NCBI GenBank assembly: GCA_021779695.1
Contig: JAJYAE010000024.1
Location: forward strand, 1 to 25,935
Source: Acidobacteriota bacterium
Lineage (GTDB): Bacteria; Acidobacteriota; Terriglobia; Terriglobales; Acidobacteriaceae
DNA: 25,935 bases
Direction: 5' to 3'
The notes beneath the pieces are model-generated. The model worked only from the letters and a program-made list of their open reading frames with translations, made no database searches and had not been told where the DNA came from. How positions within the stretch are numbered: the first letter of the stretch is position 1; the number at the start of each line of letters is the position of its first letter. This document shows positions 17,059 through 24,984 of this stretch, piece by piece. The position numbers and the translations under genes are program-made.

Positions 17059-18318
17059 ATGGAAATGAGGGATACCTTGGGAGTTCTGCTTGCGGGAGGT
17101 GCCGGTGAACGGCTCTTTCCGCTCACCCGCGATCGCGCGAAGCCCGCCGTCCCCTTTGGCGGCCATTATCGAATCATTGACATTACGCTCTCCAACTGCA
17201 TGAACTCCGGACTTCGCAAGGTCTACATCATGACCCAGTACAAGGCCCTGTCCCTCAACCGGCATATTCGCGAGGGTTGGACTGGTGTCGTCGCCACCGA
17301 GTTGGGCGAGTTCTACGAAATGCTGCCTCCCATGCAGCGCACCGGGGCAAACTGGTACATGGGCACCGCCGACGCGGTCTACCAGAACATCTACTCGATC
17401 GGGAGCGAACAGCCAAAATACATCCTCATTCTCTCCGGCGACCACATCTACAAAATGAACTACAGCCGCATGCTCGACCACCATAAGGAGACCAAGGCGG
17501 AGATCACTTTAGCCACCCTGCCCATCTCCCCCGACGAGGTCTCTCGCTTCGGAGTGGTCGAAGTCGGACAATCCGGTGAGGTGGTTGGATTCCAGGAGAA
17601 GCCCGCCACCACTGACATCCGTTCCCCGTTCAACCCCAACGCCGTGGATGCCTCCATGGGCATCTATATCTTCAACACCGACGTCCTGCTGAAAGCTCTC
17701 ATCGCCGACGCGGAGGATCCGAACTCCAAGCACGACTTTGGACACAACATCCTGCCCAATCTCCTCGGAAAAAAGAAGATGATGGCATACAGCTTCGTCG
17801 ACGAAAACAAGCAGCAGGCGCTCTATTGGCGCGATGTCGGTACGCTTGACTCGTACTACGAGGCCAACATGGACCTCTGCTCCGTCTCCCCCGTCTTTAA
17901 CCTCTATGACAAGAGCTGGCCCATCCGCACCCGCGTGCGCCAATATCCTCCTGCCAAGTTCGTCTTCGGCGAGCCCGGCCGCACCGGCATGGCGATCAAC
18001 TCAGTCATCGCGGCTGGCGTCATAATCTCCGGCGCCTCAGTCTCCAACTCCGTGCTCTCGCAGGATGTCCGCGTCAACTCCTACTCCGACGTCGACTCAA
18101 GCATTATCTTTTCGCATGTCAACATCGGCCGTCATTGCCGAATCCGCCGCGCCATCATCGATCGTGACGTCCATATCCCCGAGGGCACCGTCATCGGCTA
18201 TGACCAGGTCGAAGACAAGCGCCGATACTTCGTCACGCCTTCGGGCCTGACGATCGTCACGCGTGACGCCTCCCTCTTCGAGAATCCCGTCGATCCGGAC
18301 TTCATGGCGCGTTACTGA
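17059..18318 (+). CDS. glgC: Glucose-1-phosphate adenylyltransferase (ADP-glucose pyrophosphorylase)
   Basis: The enzyme makes ADP-glucose from ATP and glucose-1-phosphate, the committed step of bacterial glycogen synthesis in the cytoplasm. The 419 residues start with the nucleotidyltransferase loop VLLAGGAGERLFPLT (9-23). The blocks RAKPAVPFGG (26-35), WYMGTADAVYQN (99-110), LSGDHIYKMNY (125-135) and GFQEKP (177-182, Lys181 contacting glucose-1-phosphate in the family) follow. The C-terminal third is a left-handed beta-helix (VIISGASVSNSVLSQDVRVN). The length matches family members of about 410-430 residues. ATG 17059 is preceded by GAGG with 9 nt spacing; ATG 17065 is an alternative. No other glg gene is in the window, so glgC is transcribed apart from glgA/glgB here. 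It ends at a bidirectional terminator. Confidence 0.96.
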   Translation: MEMRDTLGVLLAGGAGERLFPLTRDRAKPAVPFGGHYRIIDITLSNCMNSGLRKVYIMTQYKALSLNRHIREGWTGVVATELGEFYEMLPPMQRTGANWYMGTADAVYQNIYSIGSEQPKYILILSGDHIYKMNYSRMLDHHKETKAEITLATLPISPDEVSRFGVVEVGQSGEVVGFQEKPATTDIRSPFNPNAVDASMGIYIFNTDVLLKALIADAEDPNSKHDFGHNILPNLLGKKKMMAYSFVDENKQQALYWRDVGTLDSYYEANMDLCSVSPVFNLYDKSWPIRTRVRQYPPAKFVFGEPGRTGMAINSVIAAGVIISGASVSNSVLSQDVRVNSYSDVDSSIIFSHVNIGRHCRIRRAIIDRDVHIPEGTVIGYDQVEDKRRYFVTPSGLTIVTRDASLFENPVDPDFMARY

Positions 18319-18334
18319 CACCCAAAGCACAAGC

Positions 18335-18359
18335 AAAAGGGGCGCAAAATTTGCGCCCC
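18335..18359 (-). terminator. Bidirectional terminator between glgC and FucP-like gene
   Basis: GGGGCGC (18339-18345) pairs with GCGCCCC (18353-18359) around AAAATTT. On the minus strand the stem is followed by CTTTTGCTT, a U-rich tract suited to terminating the convergent transporter gene, whose stop is at 18386. Plus-strand termination for glgC is possible but has no T-run after the stem. Confidence 0.75.
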
Positions 18360-18385
18360 ACTCAACCTCTCCCCTTGCTTGCCAT

Positions 18386-19696
18386 TTAGCTCGCGCGCGG
18401 CGCCAGTTCGCTTCCCCTGCCCGCGAAGAGCCCCACCACCAGATAGCAGCAGAGAACGACAATCATGGCGCGCGCCATACTGTGCGTCGCCTGAAAGACC
18501 AGCCCCATTACCGGCGTAAATACCGCTCCCCCAATAATCGCCATCACCAGCAGCGAGGCGCCCGGCTTGGTGTTGGGGCCCAGTCCCCGCAGACCCAGGG
18601 CGAAGATCGTGGGGAACATCAGCGACATGAAGAAGCTGGTCAGGAAGATGGACCACATTCCTACCCAGCCCGGCATCAGGATGGCCATAGAAACAAGCAC
18701 AACGTTAGCCGCTGCAAACAATGCCATCAGCCGTGCCGCAGGCACACGTTTCATCCAGTGGCTCGAGGAAAAACGCCCCACGCCAAACCCTGCCAGGGTA
18801 CCCGTCAGCAGATAGCCCGCCGTCTTCTCCGGCAGATGCGTATAGTCCTGCACATACTGGATGAAGTAGCTCCATGTGCCTACCTGAGCCCCGACATAGC
18901 AGAACTGCGCAAAAACCGCGAAGAGAAAATGCGGATAGCGCAGCAGCTCAGCGTAGCTGCCTTTGGGCCCGCTTGTCCCCTCCGCTTGCGGACCGGCCAC
19001 CGCTGGAAAGGGTGTTCGCACAATCATCAGCGTCCACAGCAGCACCACCACGCCCAGCAATAGGTAGGGCGCAATCACGCGCATCGTCTCATGCTGCAGA
19101 TACTGGTCGTAGGTTCCGGCGAGCTTCATCTGCGCAATTTGCGGCGCCTTGAGCTCCACCCCGGAAAAAATAAAGAGCGTTCCAATCAGCACACCCGTGA
19201 TGGCGCCCAGCGGGTTGAAGGCCTGCGAAAAGTTCAGCCGCCGCACCGCACTCTCTGCGTCCCCCAGTTGCGCGATGAGCGGATTCGCGCCCGTTTCCAG
19301 AAAGCCCAGTCCGCTCGCAATCACAAACAGCGCGAACAGAAACATCGCATAGCTCCGCTCAATGGCAGCAGGCAGAAAGCACATCGTCCCAAGGCTGTAG
19401 AGCATGAGCCCGGTCACCAGGCCCGTCTTGTACCCAAACCGCCGCATCACCATGGCGGCGGGAATTGAAAACAGAAAATAACCCGTGTAAAAAGCCGACT
19501 GCACCAGACCAGCCTGCAGCCGCGTAATCTCAAACGACTTCATGAACTGGCGAATGAGCACATCGTTGAGGTTGTTTGGAATGCCCCACAGAAAAAACAG
19601 TCCTGTCACCAGAAAGAAGGCGGTTGCGCTTCCTGGCGGGACCAGCGGGCTATTGGAATGCTCTCCGGCGTCAGCCGGAAGCGTGGCAAAGGCCAT
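18386..19696 (-). CDS. FHS-family sugar:proton symporter, FucP-like
   Basis: An inner-membrane major facilitator of the fucose-galactose-glucose:H+ symporter (FHS) family, 436 residues from ATG 19696. AGGAG at 19704-19708, spaced 7 nt, decides this start over the upstream TTG. The FucP pattern FFLWGIPNNLNDVLIRQF contains Asp45, and GLGFLETGANPL contains Glu134; these match the proton-coupling Asp46 and Glu135 of E. coli FucP. The C-terminal half shows AQFCYVGAQVGTWSYFIQYV, also a close FucP match. Substrate could be fucose, but FHS members also carry other monosaccharides. It lies 76 nt downstream of the GH8 gene on the same strand, so a sugar released from plant polymer is a reasonable guess. 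Confidence 0.9.
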   Translation of the reverse strand: MAFATLPADAGEHSNSPLVPPGSATAFFLVTGLFFLWGIPNNLNDVLIRQFMKSFEITRLQAGLVQSAFYTGYFLFSIPAAMVMRRFGYKTGLVTGLMLYSLGTMCFLPAAIERSYAMFLFALFVIASGLGFLETGANPLIAQLGDAESAVRRLNFSQAFNPLGAITGVLIGTLFIFSGVELKAPQIAQMKLAGTYDQYLQHETMRVIAPYLLLGVVVLLWTLMIVRTPFPAVAGPQAEGTSGPKGSYAELLRYPHFLFAVFAQFCYVGAQVGTWSYFIQYVQDYTHLPEKTAGYLLTGTLAGFGVGRFSSSHWMKRVPAARLMALFAAANVVLVSMAILMPGWVGMWSIFLTSFFMSLMFPTIFALGLRGLGPNTKPGASLLVMAIIGGAVFTPVMGLVFQATHSMARAMIVVLCCYLVVGLFAGRGSELAPRAS

Positions 19697-19772
19697 CCGT
19701 CCGCTCCTGCTCTGGCCTGGATGGCCATCTCTCGGCAATCATACCTGTCCCACCCACAAAACTGGCTCCCGC

Positions 19773-21089
19773 TCAGTGCGCCTGCGGTTGCCAGATGCGG
19801 AACTCGCCGCCCAGGTGCATCAGGCTCATCAGGTAGAGCATGCCGTCGTAGTAGCGGTTCTGCCCAGAAGGAATCGGAGTCTTCCACAGCGCCTCCGTGA
19901 AGCGCCGTGCCCGCGCCCGATCTGTCGCGGCCAGCCCGGCCACCGCATTCGTTCCCGCCAGACCCGCCGGATGGTCTTCATGCGTCAGTCCCGGCGTTGC
20001 ACCCAGGTCCTTGCCGTCCAGGCTGAAGACCGGACCGTACGTGTCGATGCCCTGCTTGGCAAAGAAGGTCTGAATACGGTTGCTCAGTTGCTGCTCCGCG
20101 GGTGCCTTGCGCCACCACGACCAGTCCACGCTCCAGTTCGACGCCACACGCCACGCGTCATAGCCAAACTCGCCCGACTGCGGAAAGCGGTTTGCATGGG
20201 GCGTGCCATCAAAGTTTGCATAGCTCGGCGCCAGGCCGGTGAACGGATTCGTTGTCTTCACGAAAAACATGCGGCTCACCTCGGCCGCATGGGCCCAAAA
20301 GGCGCGATCCTCCTGCGGCCCCCAGCGCGCCCACAACTCGTAGAATGCGGGTAAGTGATACGAGGGATCGGTGAACGGCTCCGGCATCACCTCCGGCACA
20401 AACAAAATCATGGGTGGGTCCGGATGCATCATCGGCCCGACCGCGTGCGGCCCGTACTTGCCCGGAACCGAAATCACCTGCCGGTGCACCATCGCACGCA
20501 GCAGCTTGTTGGCCTCCGCGTGGTAGTCATAAATTCCCTTGCCGTCACCCCAACGGTTTGACGCAAACAATAGCGCCATCGCAAAGTACGATTCTCCATC
20601 CGGCGCCGCTCCCTCCGAATTATGCGTACCATCTGTCTTGCACGACCACGCGAAGTATTCGCAACTTGGCGCCTTTGGGTCGCCGATGTACATGTAAGTC
20701 TTGGCCCAGTTCCAGATCGCGTCAAACTCCGGCTTCTTGTCGAGCTGCACTGCGATCATCATGCCGTAAGACATGCCCTCGGTCCGCACATCGTGGTTCG
20801 CCCAATCGGTGATGTACATCAGCGGGCCATTCGCGTTCCGTCCCGCAGCAAAGGCAATGGACTGCGTCTGCGGATCGCCGTGGAAGAGCTGCTGGTAGGC
20901 GGCCTGAATCTTGGCGCGCACCTCCGCCTCAGAGTGACCATCCTCGACAAAGAGATTTGGATAGCGACCGGTCACGTAGGCGCCTGCGCCATTCTCATCC
21001 GGTGCGCTCGATGCCCCGGCCATGGCGCTCATCACAAGCACGGCAAAGGTCGTACATATCAAAACAAAACAACGGCGGCGCGCGAACAT
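19773..21089 (-). CDS. Secreted glycoside hydrolase family 8 (xylanase / exo-oligoxylanase type)
   Basis: A 438-residue exported glycosidase of the (alpha/alpha)6-barrel GH8 family. ATG 21089 follows GGGGAG (21097-21102) with 7 nt spacing. A signal peptide covers about 1-25 (FVLICTTFAVLVMSAMAGA). The proton donor is probably Glu104 in RTEGMSYGMMIAVQ. Asp164 in APDGESYFAMAL and Asp311 in GYDAWRVASNW match conserved GH8 acidic positions, the latter the likely base. The TEGMSYGMM and PDGESYFAMA forms resemble xylanases and the reducing-end xylose-releasing exo-oligoxylanase (Rex) more than GH8 endoglucanases or chitosanases. Rex enzymes are usually cytoplasmic, so the signal peptide is notable. 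Substrate (xylan fragments, beta-glucan) is inferred. A FucP-like symporter follows 76 nt downstream. Confidence 0.9.
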   Translation of the reverse strand: MFARRRCFVLICTTFAVLVMSAMAGASSAPDENGAGAYVTGRYPNLFVEDGHSEAEVRAKIQAAYQQLFHGDPQTQSIAFAAGRNANGPLMYITDWANHDVRTEGMSYGMMIAVQLDKKPEFDAIWNWAKTYMYIGDPKAPSCEYFAWSCKTDGTHNSEGAAPDGESYFAMALLFASNRWGDGKGIYDYHAEANKLLRAMVHRQVISVPGKYGPHAVGPMMHPDPPMILFVPEVMPEPFTDPSYHLPAFYELWARWGPQEDRAFWAHAAEVSRMFFVKTTNPFTGLAPSYANFDGTPHANRFPQSGEFGYDAWRVASNWSVDWSWWRKAPAEQQLSNRIQTFFAKQGIDTYGPVFSLDGKDLGATPGLTHEDHPAGLAGTNAVAGLAATDRARARRFTEALWKTPIPSGQNRYYDGMLYLMSLMHLGGEFRIWQPQAH

Positions 21090-21193
21090 GGGAACTCTCC
21101 CCTGGTAACCGTACTGAAGCGATTTACTCAACGCTCAGAAGTATGAACCAGGCTCCCTGCTCTCCGCAATAGCAGCCGTCGTGAATGACTTTC

Positions 21194-22033
21194 CTATGGA
21201 TGCCGGTGCAGCACATGCCGGGCAATGTCCGGCCAGAATTCGCGAAAGACGTTTGTCAAGGAATCGCGCCCGACCGAATAGCCGAATTTTTCCGCCAGAT
21301 CGATCGTCGTGTCATCGCCAGCTGGATAGTATGTGGTTGAGATGGCCTGCGCCCCGGCGCGTCCAATCATCTCCGCCGCATTGAACGTCTTGTGTCCCTG
21401 GTAATTCGGCGTGACGATCACGCTTGTCCCAGCGTAGATGGCGCGCTTCCAGAATCCGCCCTGCCCCATCGCAAAGTAACGCTCGTCTTCATGCAGCACG
21501 GTAGGCAGTACCCAGAGCACCAGGTAATTGCCGTCTGTCTTGTCGAGAAACCCGCGCCATGTATATGCCCAGTACCCACCCACACCCTTGCCCAGATCCG
21601 GATGGGCATCCGTCCCCTTGGCCAGCAGCGACGTAAGCCCGGCAAATAGAAAGGACGAGTAGTCAAAGCTGTTCTGGGTGGCCATCATAAAGGCCTCTTT
21701 TGACGATGGCGGAACCGGCCGAACTCCGGCACTCACTGCGCGGTAGTTCGGCATAAAACCGAGAATGCGCTTTGGCTGCTGCTGGCCGACGAGGGGCTCA
21801 TTCGACGGTGGCTGCGCCGGTGCATCAGGCAGGTTCGACGATGAGCTCTGTTCCGGAATCACTGGCTGCGAAGCCTGTTCCTGGGTCTCCGCTGCCTTGG
21901 GGGCTGTTGCAACCGGGCTTGCCTGCCCGGCAGCAGGCCCATTGGGAGCATCCGTCTGCTGGGCTGCCGCCGCCATGGCCATGGAAATAAGCAAAATTGA
22001 TACAACAAGAGAGCGCAAAAAACCTCCAACCAT
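21194..22033 (-). CDS. LPDAP-family secreted protein of unknown function (copy 1)
   Basis: A 279-residue exported protein from ATG 22033. A hydrophobic signal peptide (GGFLRSLVVSILLISMAMA, ending near residue 24) is followed by a Pro/Ala/Gln-rich linker with LPDAP at 68-72. The conserved domain begins with KRILGFMPNYR (88-98), then LHEDERYFAMGQGGFWKRAI (180-199), AGAQAISTTYYPAGD, and ends with FREFWPDIARHVLHRHP at the very C-terminus. I do not recognise a named domain; the family appears widespread in Acidobacteriota, from memory. The start has no good Shine-Dalgarno and the frame is open to 22279, but only this ATG leads straight into a signal peptide. It is a diverged paralogue of the next gene upstream. 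Confidence 0.78.
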   Translation of the reverse strand: MVGGFLRSLVVSILLISMAMAAAAQQTDAPNGPAAGQASPVATAPKAAETQEQASQPVIPEQSSSSNLPDAPAQPPSNEPLVGQQQPKRILGFMPNYRAVSAGVRPVPPSSKEAFMMATQNSFDYSSFLFAGLTSLLAKGTDAHPDLGKGVGGYWAYTWRGFLDKTDGNYLVLWVLPTVLHEDERYFAMGQGGFWKRAIYAGTSVIVTPNYQGHKTFNAAEMIGRAGAQAISTTYYPAGDDTTIDLAEKFGYSVGRDSLTNVFREFWPDIARHVLHRHP

Positions 22034-22282
22034 GGCGGCTGATTCGTTCAAGACGCTGCAGCAGCCGGTACAGCCATAGGATTCAGAATACTTTCTTCCG
22101 GCGATACGCTGTCCCACTCTGGCCCACCAGGCCGCCGTGCCTGGAGGTTGCACAGTTTCAGATAAACAATTACCCCTGTTCATTAGACGGGAACTGTGGC
22201 GCCAGGATGCACGGGAGCCCGGTTTTGCACGCCATTCCGCGGGCGATGAACAGGCGAATCCTGACGCATTCCATCCCACGAA

Positions 22283-23155
22283 CTATTGCTGAGAACCGCT
22301 CACCCGCGCGCCCGTTGACGGCGACGAAGCCGCCATCGCATCCAGACCATGCGTCGGATCGCGGTGAAAGAGCTTTCGCGACAGGTCCGGCCAGAACTCC
22401 TGAAAGATGGCTCCGCCTGTCCCTTCCGCAGTCACAATGAGCCCGTTGCTGATCGTAAGTCCCAGGCCGCTTTCCTGCGCTGGATAATAGAGGTTCGAAA
22501 TTGCTCCGGAGGCGATGTTTCCCAGCACATTGGAATAGTTCAGCTCCCATTTGCCCGTGTTGTCGTGCTTGCAGATCACCGTCGTCGCCATCGCATACAG
22601 GACCCGTCGCCGCATGGAGCCATGCCCCATGCGAAAGTAGCGCGGATCCTGCCGGAATAACGCGGGAAAGATGCCGTTGCTCAGGATAGTCCCGTCAAAT
22701 ATATCCAGGTACTTGGCGCCCACCCGCTCGCCGAACCCCGACGCCCCCCACGGAAATCCGGAATCGGAGTCAGCCGCCTCGCCGTAACCCGCCACCAGGC
22801 TGGCAACCGCGATGTTGGCCGGATCAATTGCTGCGCGAAAGGCCAGCCGCATCTTTTCTCCGGCGGTCAGCGATACAGCATCCGGCCGATAGGACGTATT
22901 GAAGTTCTCAACCACGCCAAGCAGCCGCTGCTTTTCCTCCTCCTTGATCTGCTTTTCTGCCTTCAGATGTCCGTCCTGCGTCGTGGCTTCAGTGAGGTTC
23001 GGACTTTGCTTCGCCGGGGCATCCGGCAAAGAGGCTACCCCTTGCGTCTGGGCTGCCTGCGCCTGAACCCTTTGTCCACGGGCCTGTGCCGCCGCAAACG
23101 CCACGGCCATGGTGAGCACTATTAGGAGAAGACGAGTGCCTGAACGCAATCCCAT
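22283..23155 (-). CDS. LPDAP-family secreted protein of unknown function (copy 2)
   Basis: A 290-residue exported protein from ATG 23155, paralogous to the neighbour 250 nt downstream. A signal peptide (RLLLIVLTMAVAFAAAQA) is followed by a Gln/Ala-rich linker with LPDAP at 43-47 and a charged helix (HLKAEKQIKEEEKQRLLG). Shared landmarks with copy 1 are RLLG, FRQDPRYFRMGHGSMRRRVL (167-186), IASGAISNLYYPAQE and FQEFWPDLSRKLFHRDP (251-267). It has about 23 extra Ser/Ala-rich residues after that end motif. The frame is open to 23359, but the added residues are Arg/Ser-rich and not signal-like. Function is unknown; the aromatic and glycine pattern would fit a membrane-associated or barrel-like envelope protein. 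Confidence 0.78.
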   Translation of the reverse strand: MGLRSGTRLLLIVLTMAVAFAAAQARGQRVQAQAAQTQGVASLPDAPAKQSPNLTEATTQDGHLKAEKQIKEEEKQRLLGVVENFNTSYRPDAVSLTAGEKMRLAFRAAIDPANIAVASLVAGYGEAADSDSGFPWGASGFGERVGAKYLDIFDGTILSNGIFPALFRQDPRYFRMGHGSMRRRVLYAMATTVICKHDNTGKWELNYSNVLGNIASGAISNLYYPAQESGLGLTISNGLIVTAEGTGGAIFQEFWPDLSRKLFHRDPTHGLDAMAASSPSTGARVSGSQQ

Positions 23156-23393
23156 ATTTTTTGCACAGCCGGTTCCTGATGGACTGGTCAACCGCAATGT
23201 GCGAGTCGACAAGGATCGATGAGTCGAGTGTGACGCCCAGGCTCTAACCAGTTTGAGCTCGGCCGACCGGCGGCGGGCCCTTGCGCACGAATCATGTCCC
23301 ATCAAGTTAGACGGAATCCGTGCGATGTAGTTGCCTGCATGGGCTACAAGCCGAATCAATCATCCAAACAGAAGATGTCCGTTTCCCATGTGC

Positions 23394-23426
23394 GAAGGCC
23401 CTCCGGCATCGCGCCGAAGGGCCTTC
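23394..23426 (-). terminator. Stem-loop downstream of the second FHS transporter
   Basis: GAAGGCCCT (23394-23402) pairs with AGGGCCTTC (23418-23426), extended inward by CGGC/GCCG after one mismatch, with a 5-nt loop. It lies about 20 nt past the stop of the transporter gene (minus strand). No U-run follows, so termination efficiency is uncertain. Confidence 0.6.
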
Positions 23427-23446
23427 AAGGGTCCAACTCATCCAGC

Positions 23447-24700
23447 CTACGCTGTCACCGTCCGCGTTGGCTTGGAGCCCCATAGCCCGTAGTAGGCAAT
23501 GAAGAGGTAGCAGGCCATCGGCAGCACAAACGCATGCTGAATGCCGAGCCGGTCAGACAGTGCGCCGAGGAGCGGCGGAATCACAGCACCGCCCACAACG
23601 GCCGTCATGATGAGCCCCGATCCTTTGCTGGTCAGTGGGCCCAACCCGGCAATGCCCAGCGTAAAGATGTTGGGAAAAAGGATCGAATTGAAGAAGCCGC
23701 ATAGCACCAGCGTCCAAATCGCCACCGGCCCGCTCGAAGCCATCGAGACGCCCAGCAGAATCGCACCGGAAAGCGCAAACCCGAAGACAAGCCGGTTTGA
23801 CTTGATCTTAGTCAGCACCCAGGAGCCGAGCAGACGGCCAATCAGTGCGCCGGCCCAATAAAGCGAAACCAGAAACGACGCCGTCTTCTCACTGCTCATG
23901 CCCTCTGACTTGAAATAGTTCACGGCAATTGAAGCCAGGCCGACCTCAACCCCAACGTACACAAAGATGCCCACCGCCCCCAGCACAGTGTGTCTGTAAC
24001 TCCAGATGCTGCGGCTCACCATCGAATCCCCCTCCTTCGCAGGACGGAATGATTGCGTGTGCTCCACATGCGGCAAATGCATAAAGGCCACCGCGATGCC
24101 AAGAATCAGCAGCCCCGCGGCAATCAACATGTACGGCATGCGCACCGTGTTCGCAATCGCGGCCTTGGAGATCAGCTTGCTGGGATCCGTCAAAATAAAG
24201 GCGCCGGCGAAGATGGGCGCGATCGTCGCCCCCAGGGAGTTGAGCGCCTGTGCCAGTGTCAGCCGCGCCGGCGCCCCATGCTCAGGCCCCAGAATCGCGA
24301 CATAGGGGTTCGCCGAAGTCTGCAACGCTGTAACGCCCGCACCCACAATGAACACTGCGGCAAGGAATAAGGGAAAGTTCACCAGCTTGGCGGCCGGAAT
24401 AAAGAGGAGGCAACCCGCTACCTGGATAAACAGAGAGACTACCATCGTCTTCTTGTAGCCAATCGTCTCAATGAGCTTCGCAGTCGGGCTGGAAAAGACG
24501 AAGTACGCCAGGAAAAACGCCGACTCCACCAGCATCGCCCATGCATAGTTCAGATCGAAAATCGACTTCAGGTGTGGCACCAGTGCCATATTCAGGGTCG
24601 TGATAAATCCGAAGATGAAAAACAGCACGGTAACGGTGATGAAAGGTCCCAGGTAACTGGGAGCGGTTGCGGTGGCTGCGGGGTTGGATCGGGTTGCCAT
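23447..24700 (-). CDS. FHS-family sugar transporter, GluP-like, lacking the acidic coupling residues
   Basis: A 417-residue inner-membrane major facilitator of the FHS family, closer to glucose/galactose GluP than to FucP: ESAFFLAYFVFSSPTAKLIE, TSANPYVAILGPEHGAPARL and LAQALNSLGATIAPIFAGAF are typical. At the position of FucP Asp46 it has Met38 (TTLNMALVPHL), and at Glu135 it has Gln127 (ALQTSANPY). The Gln is, as I recall, usual for GluP-type proteins; loss of the Asp is not. ATG 24700 is preceded by GGAG with a long 11-nt spacer; a TTG 9 nt further upstream would have too short a spacer. It is divergent from the rubrerythrin-VIT1 gene. Confidence 0.88.
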   Translation of the reverse strand: MATRSNPAATATAPSYLGPFITVTVLFFIFGFITTLNMALVPHLKSIFDLNYAWAMLVESAFFLAYFVFSSPTAKLIETIGYKKTMVVSLFIQVAGCLLFIPAAKLVNFPLFLAAVFIVGAGVTALQTSANPYVAILGPEHGAPARLTLAQALNSLGATIAPIFAGAFILTDPSKLISKAAIANTVRMPYMLIAAGLLILGIAVAFMHLPHVEHTQSFRPAKEGDSMVSRSIWSYRHTVLGAVGIFVYVGVEVGLASIAVNYFKSEGMSSEKTASFLVSLYWAGALIGRLLGSWVLTKIKSNRLVFGFALSGAILLGVSMASSGPVAIWTLVLCGFFNSILFPNIFTLGIAGLGPLTSKGSGLIMTAVVGGAVIPPLLGALSDRLGIQHAFVLPMACYLFIAYYGLWGSKPTRTVTA

Positions 24701-24732
24701 GTGGTGCAATTCTCCACTTCCTATGAAAAATC

Positions 24733-24747
24733 AGCCCGGTAAGGGCT
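24733..24747 (-). terminator. Small terminator-like hairpin in the leader of the FHS transporter
   Basis: On the minus strand AGCCC-TTACC-GGGCT is followed by GATTTTTC, a short stem plus U-rich tail, about 30 nt before the ATG at 24700. It may block read-through from upstream or act as an attenuator. The 5-bp stem is short, so confidence is low. Confidence 0.35.
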
Positions 24748-24820
24748 AGGCTCCGCGCGTGTGCCGCATGCTCTGCCTGGCACGCTACATGCTCAATTGC
24801 CTGTCGCTCGGGGCCTGGGC

Positions 24821-24850
24821 TTGCTGTTTAGCTGCACACAACACTATACG
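24821..24850 (+). promoter_or_regulatory. Possible sigma-70-like promoter for the rubrerythrin-VIT1 gene
   Basis: TTGCTG (24821-24826) and TATACG (24845-24850) are separated by 18 nt and point toward the gene starting at 24985. Both hexamers are only partial matches, so this is tentative. I see no clear Fur or Irr box. Confidence 0.25.
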
Positions 24851-24971
24851 GAAAGCCCTTCGGCGGGCTAGTGGTATTCATGGCCTCCGCGTACGCCGCA
24901 TCGAGGCTGGGCGAGCACACTCTGCGCAAGCTGCGCAATCCCCCGCAGATACCGTATTCTCAAACCATACC

Positions 24972-24977
24972 GAGGAG
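24972..24977 (+). promoter_or_regulatory. Shine-Dalgarno GAGGAG fixing a GTG start
   Basis: GAGGAG lies 7 nt before the GTG at 24985. The nearby TTG at 24981 is out of frame with the ferritin-like domain, so the GTG is the natural start of the rubrerythrin-VIT1 gene. Confidence 0.75.
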
Positions 24978-24984
24978 ATTTTGC

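Noticed and set aside
22034..22279. Upstream extension of LPDAP copy 1
   Set aside because: It would bury the signal peptide at residue 83; the residues are Arg/Ser/Trp-rich and not conserved in copy 2.
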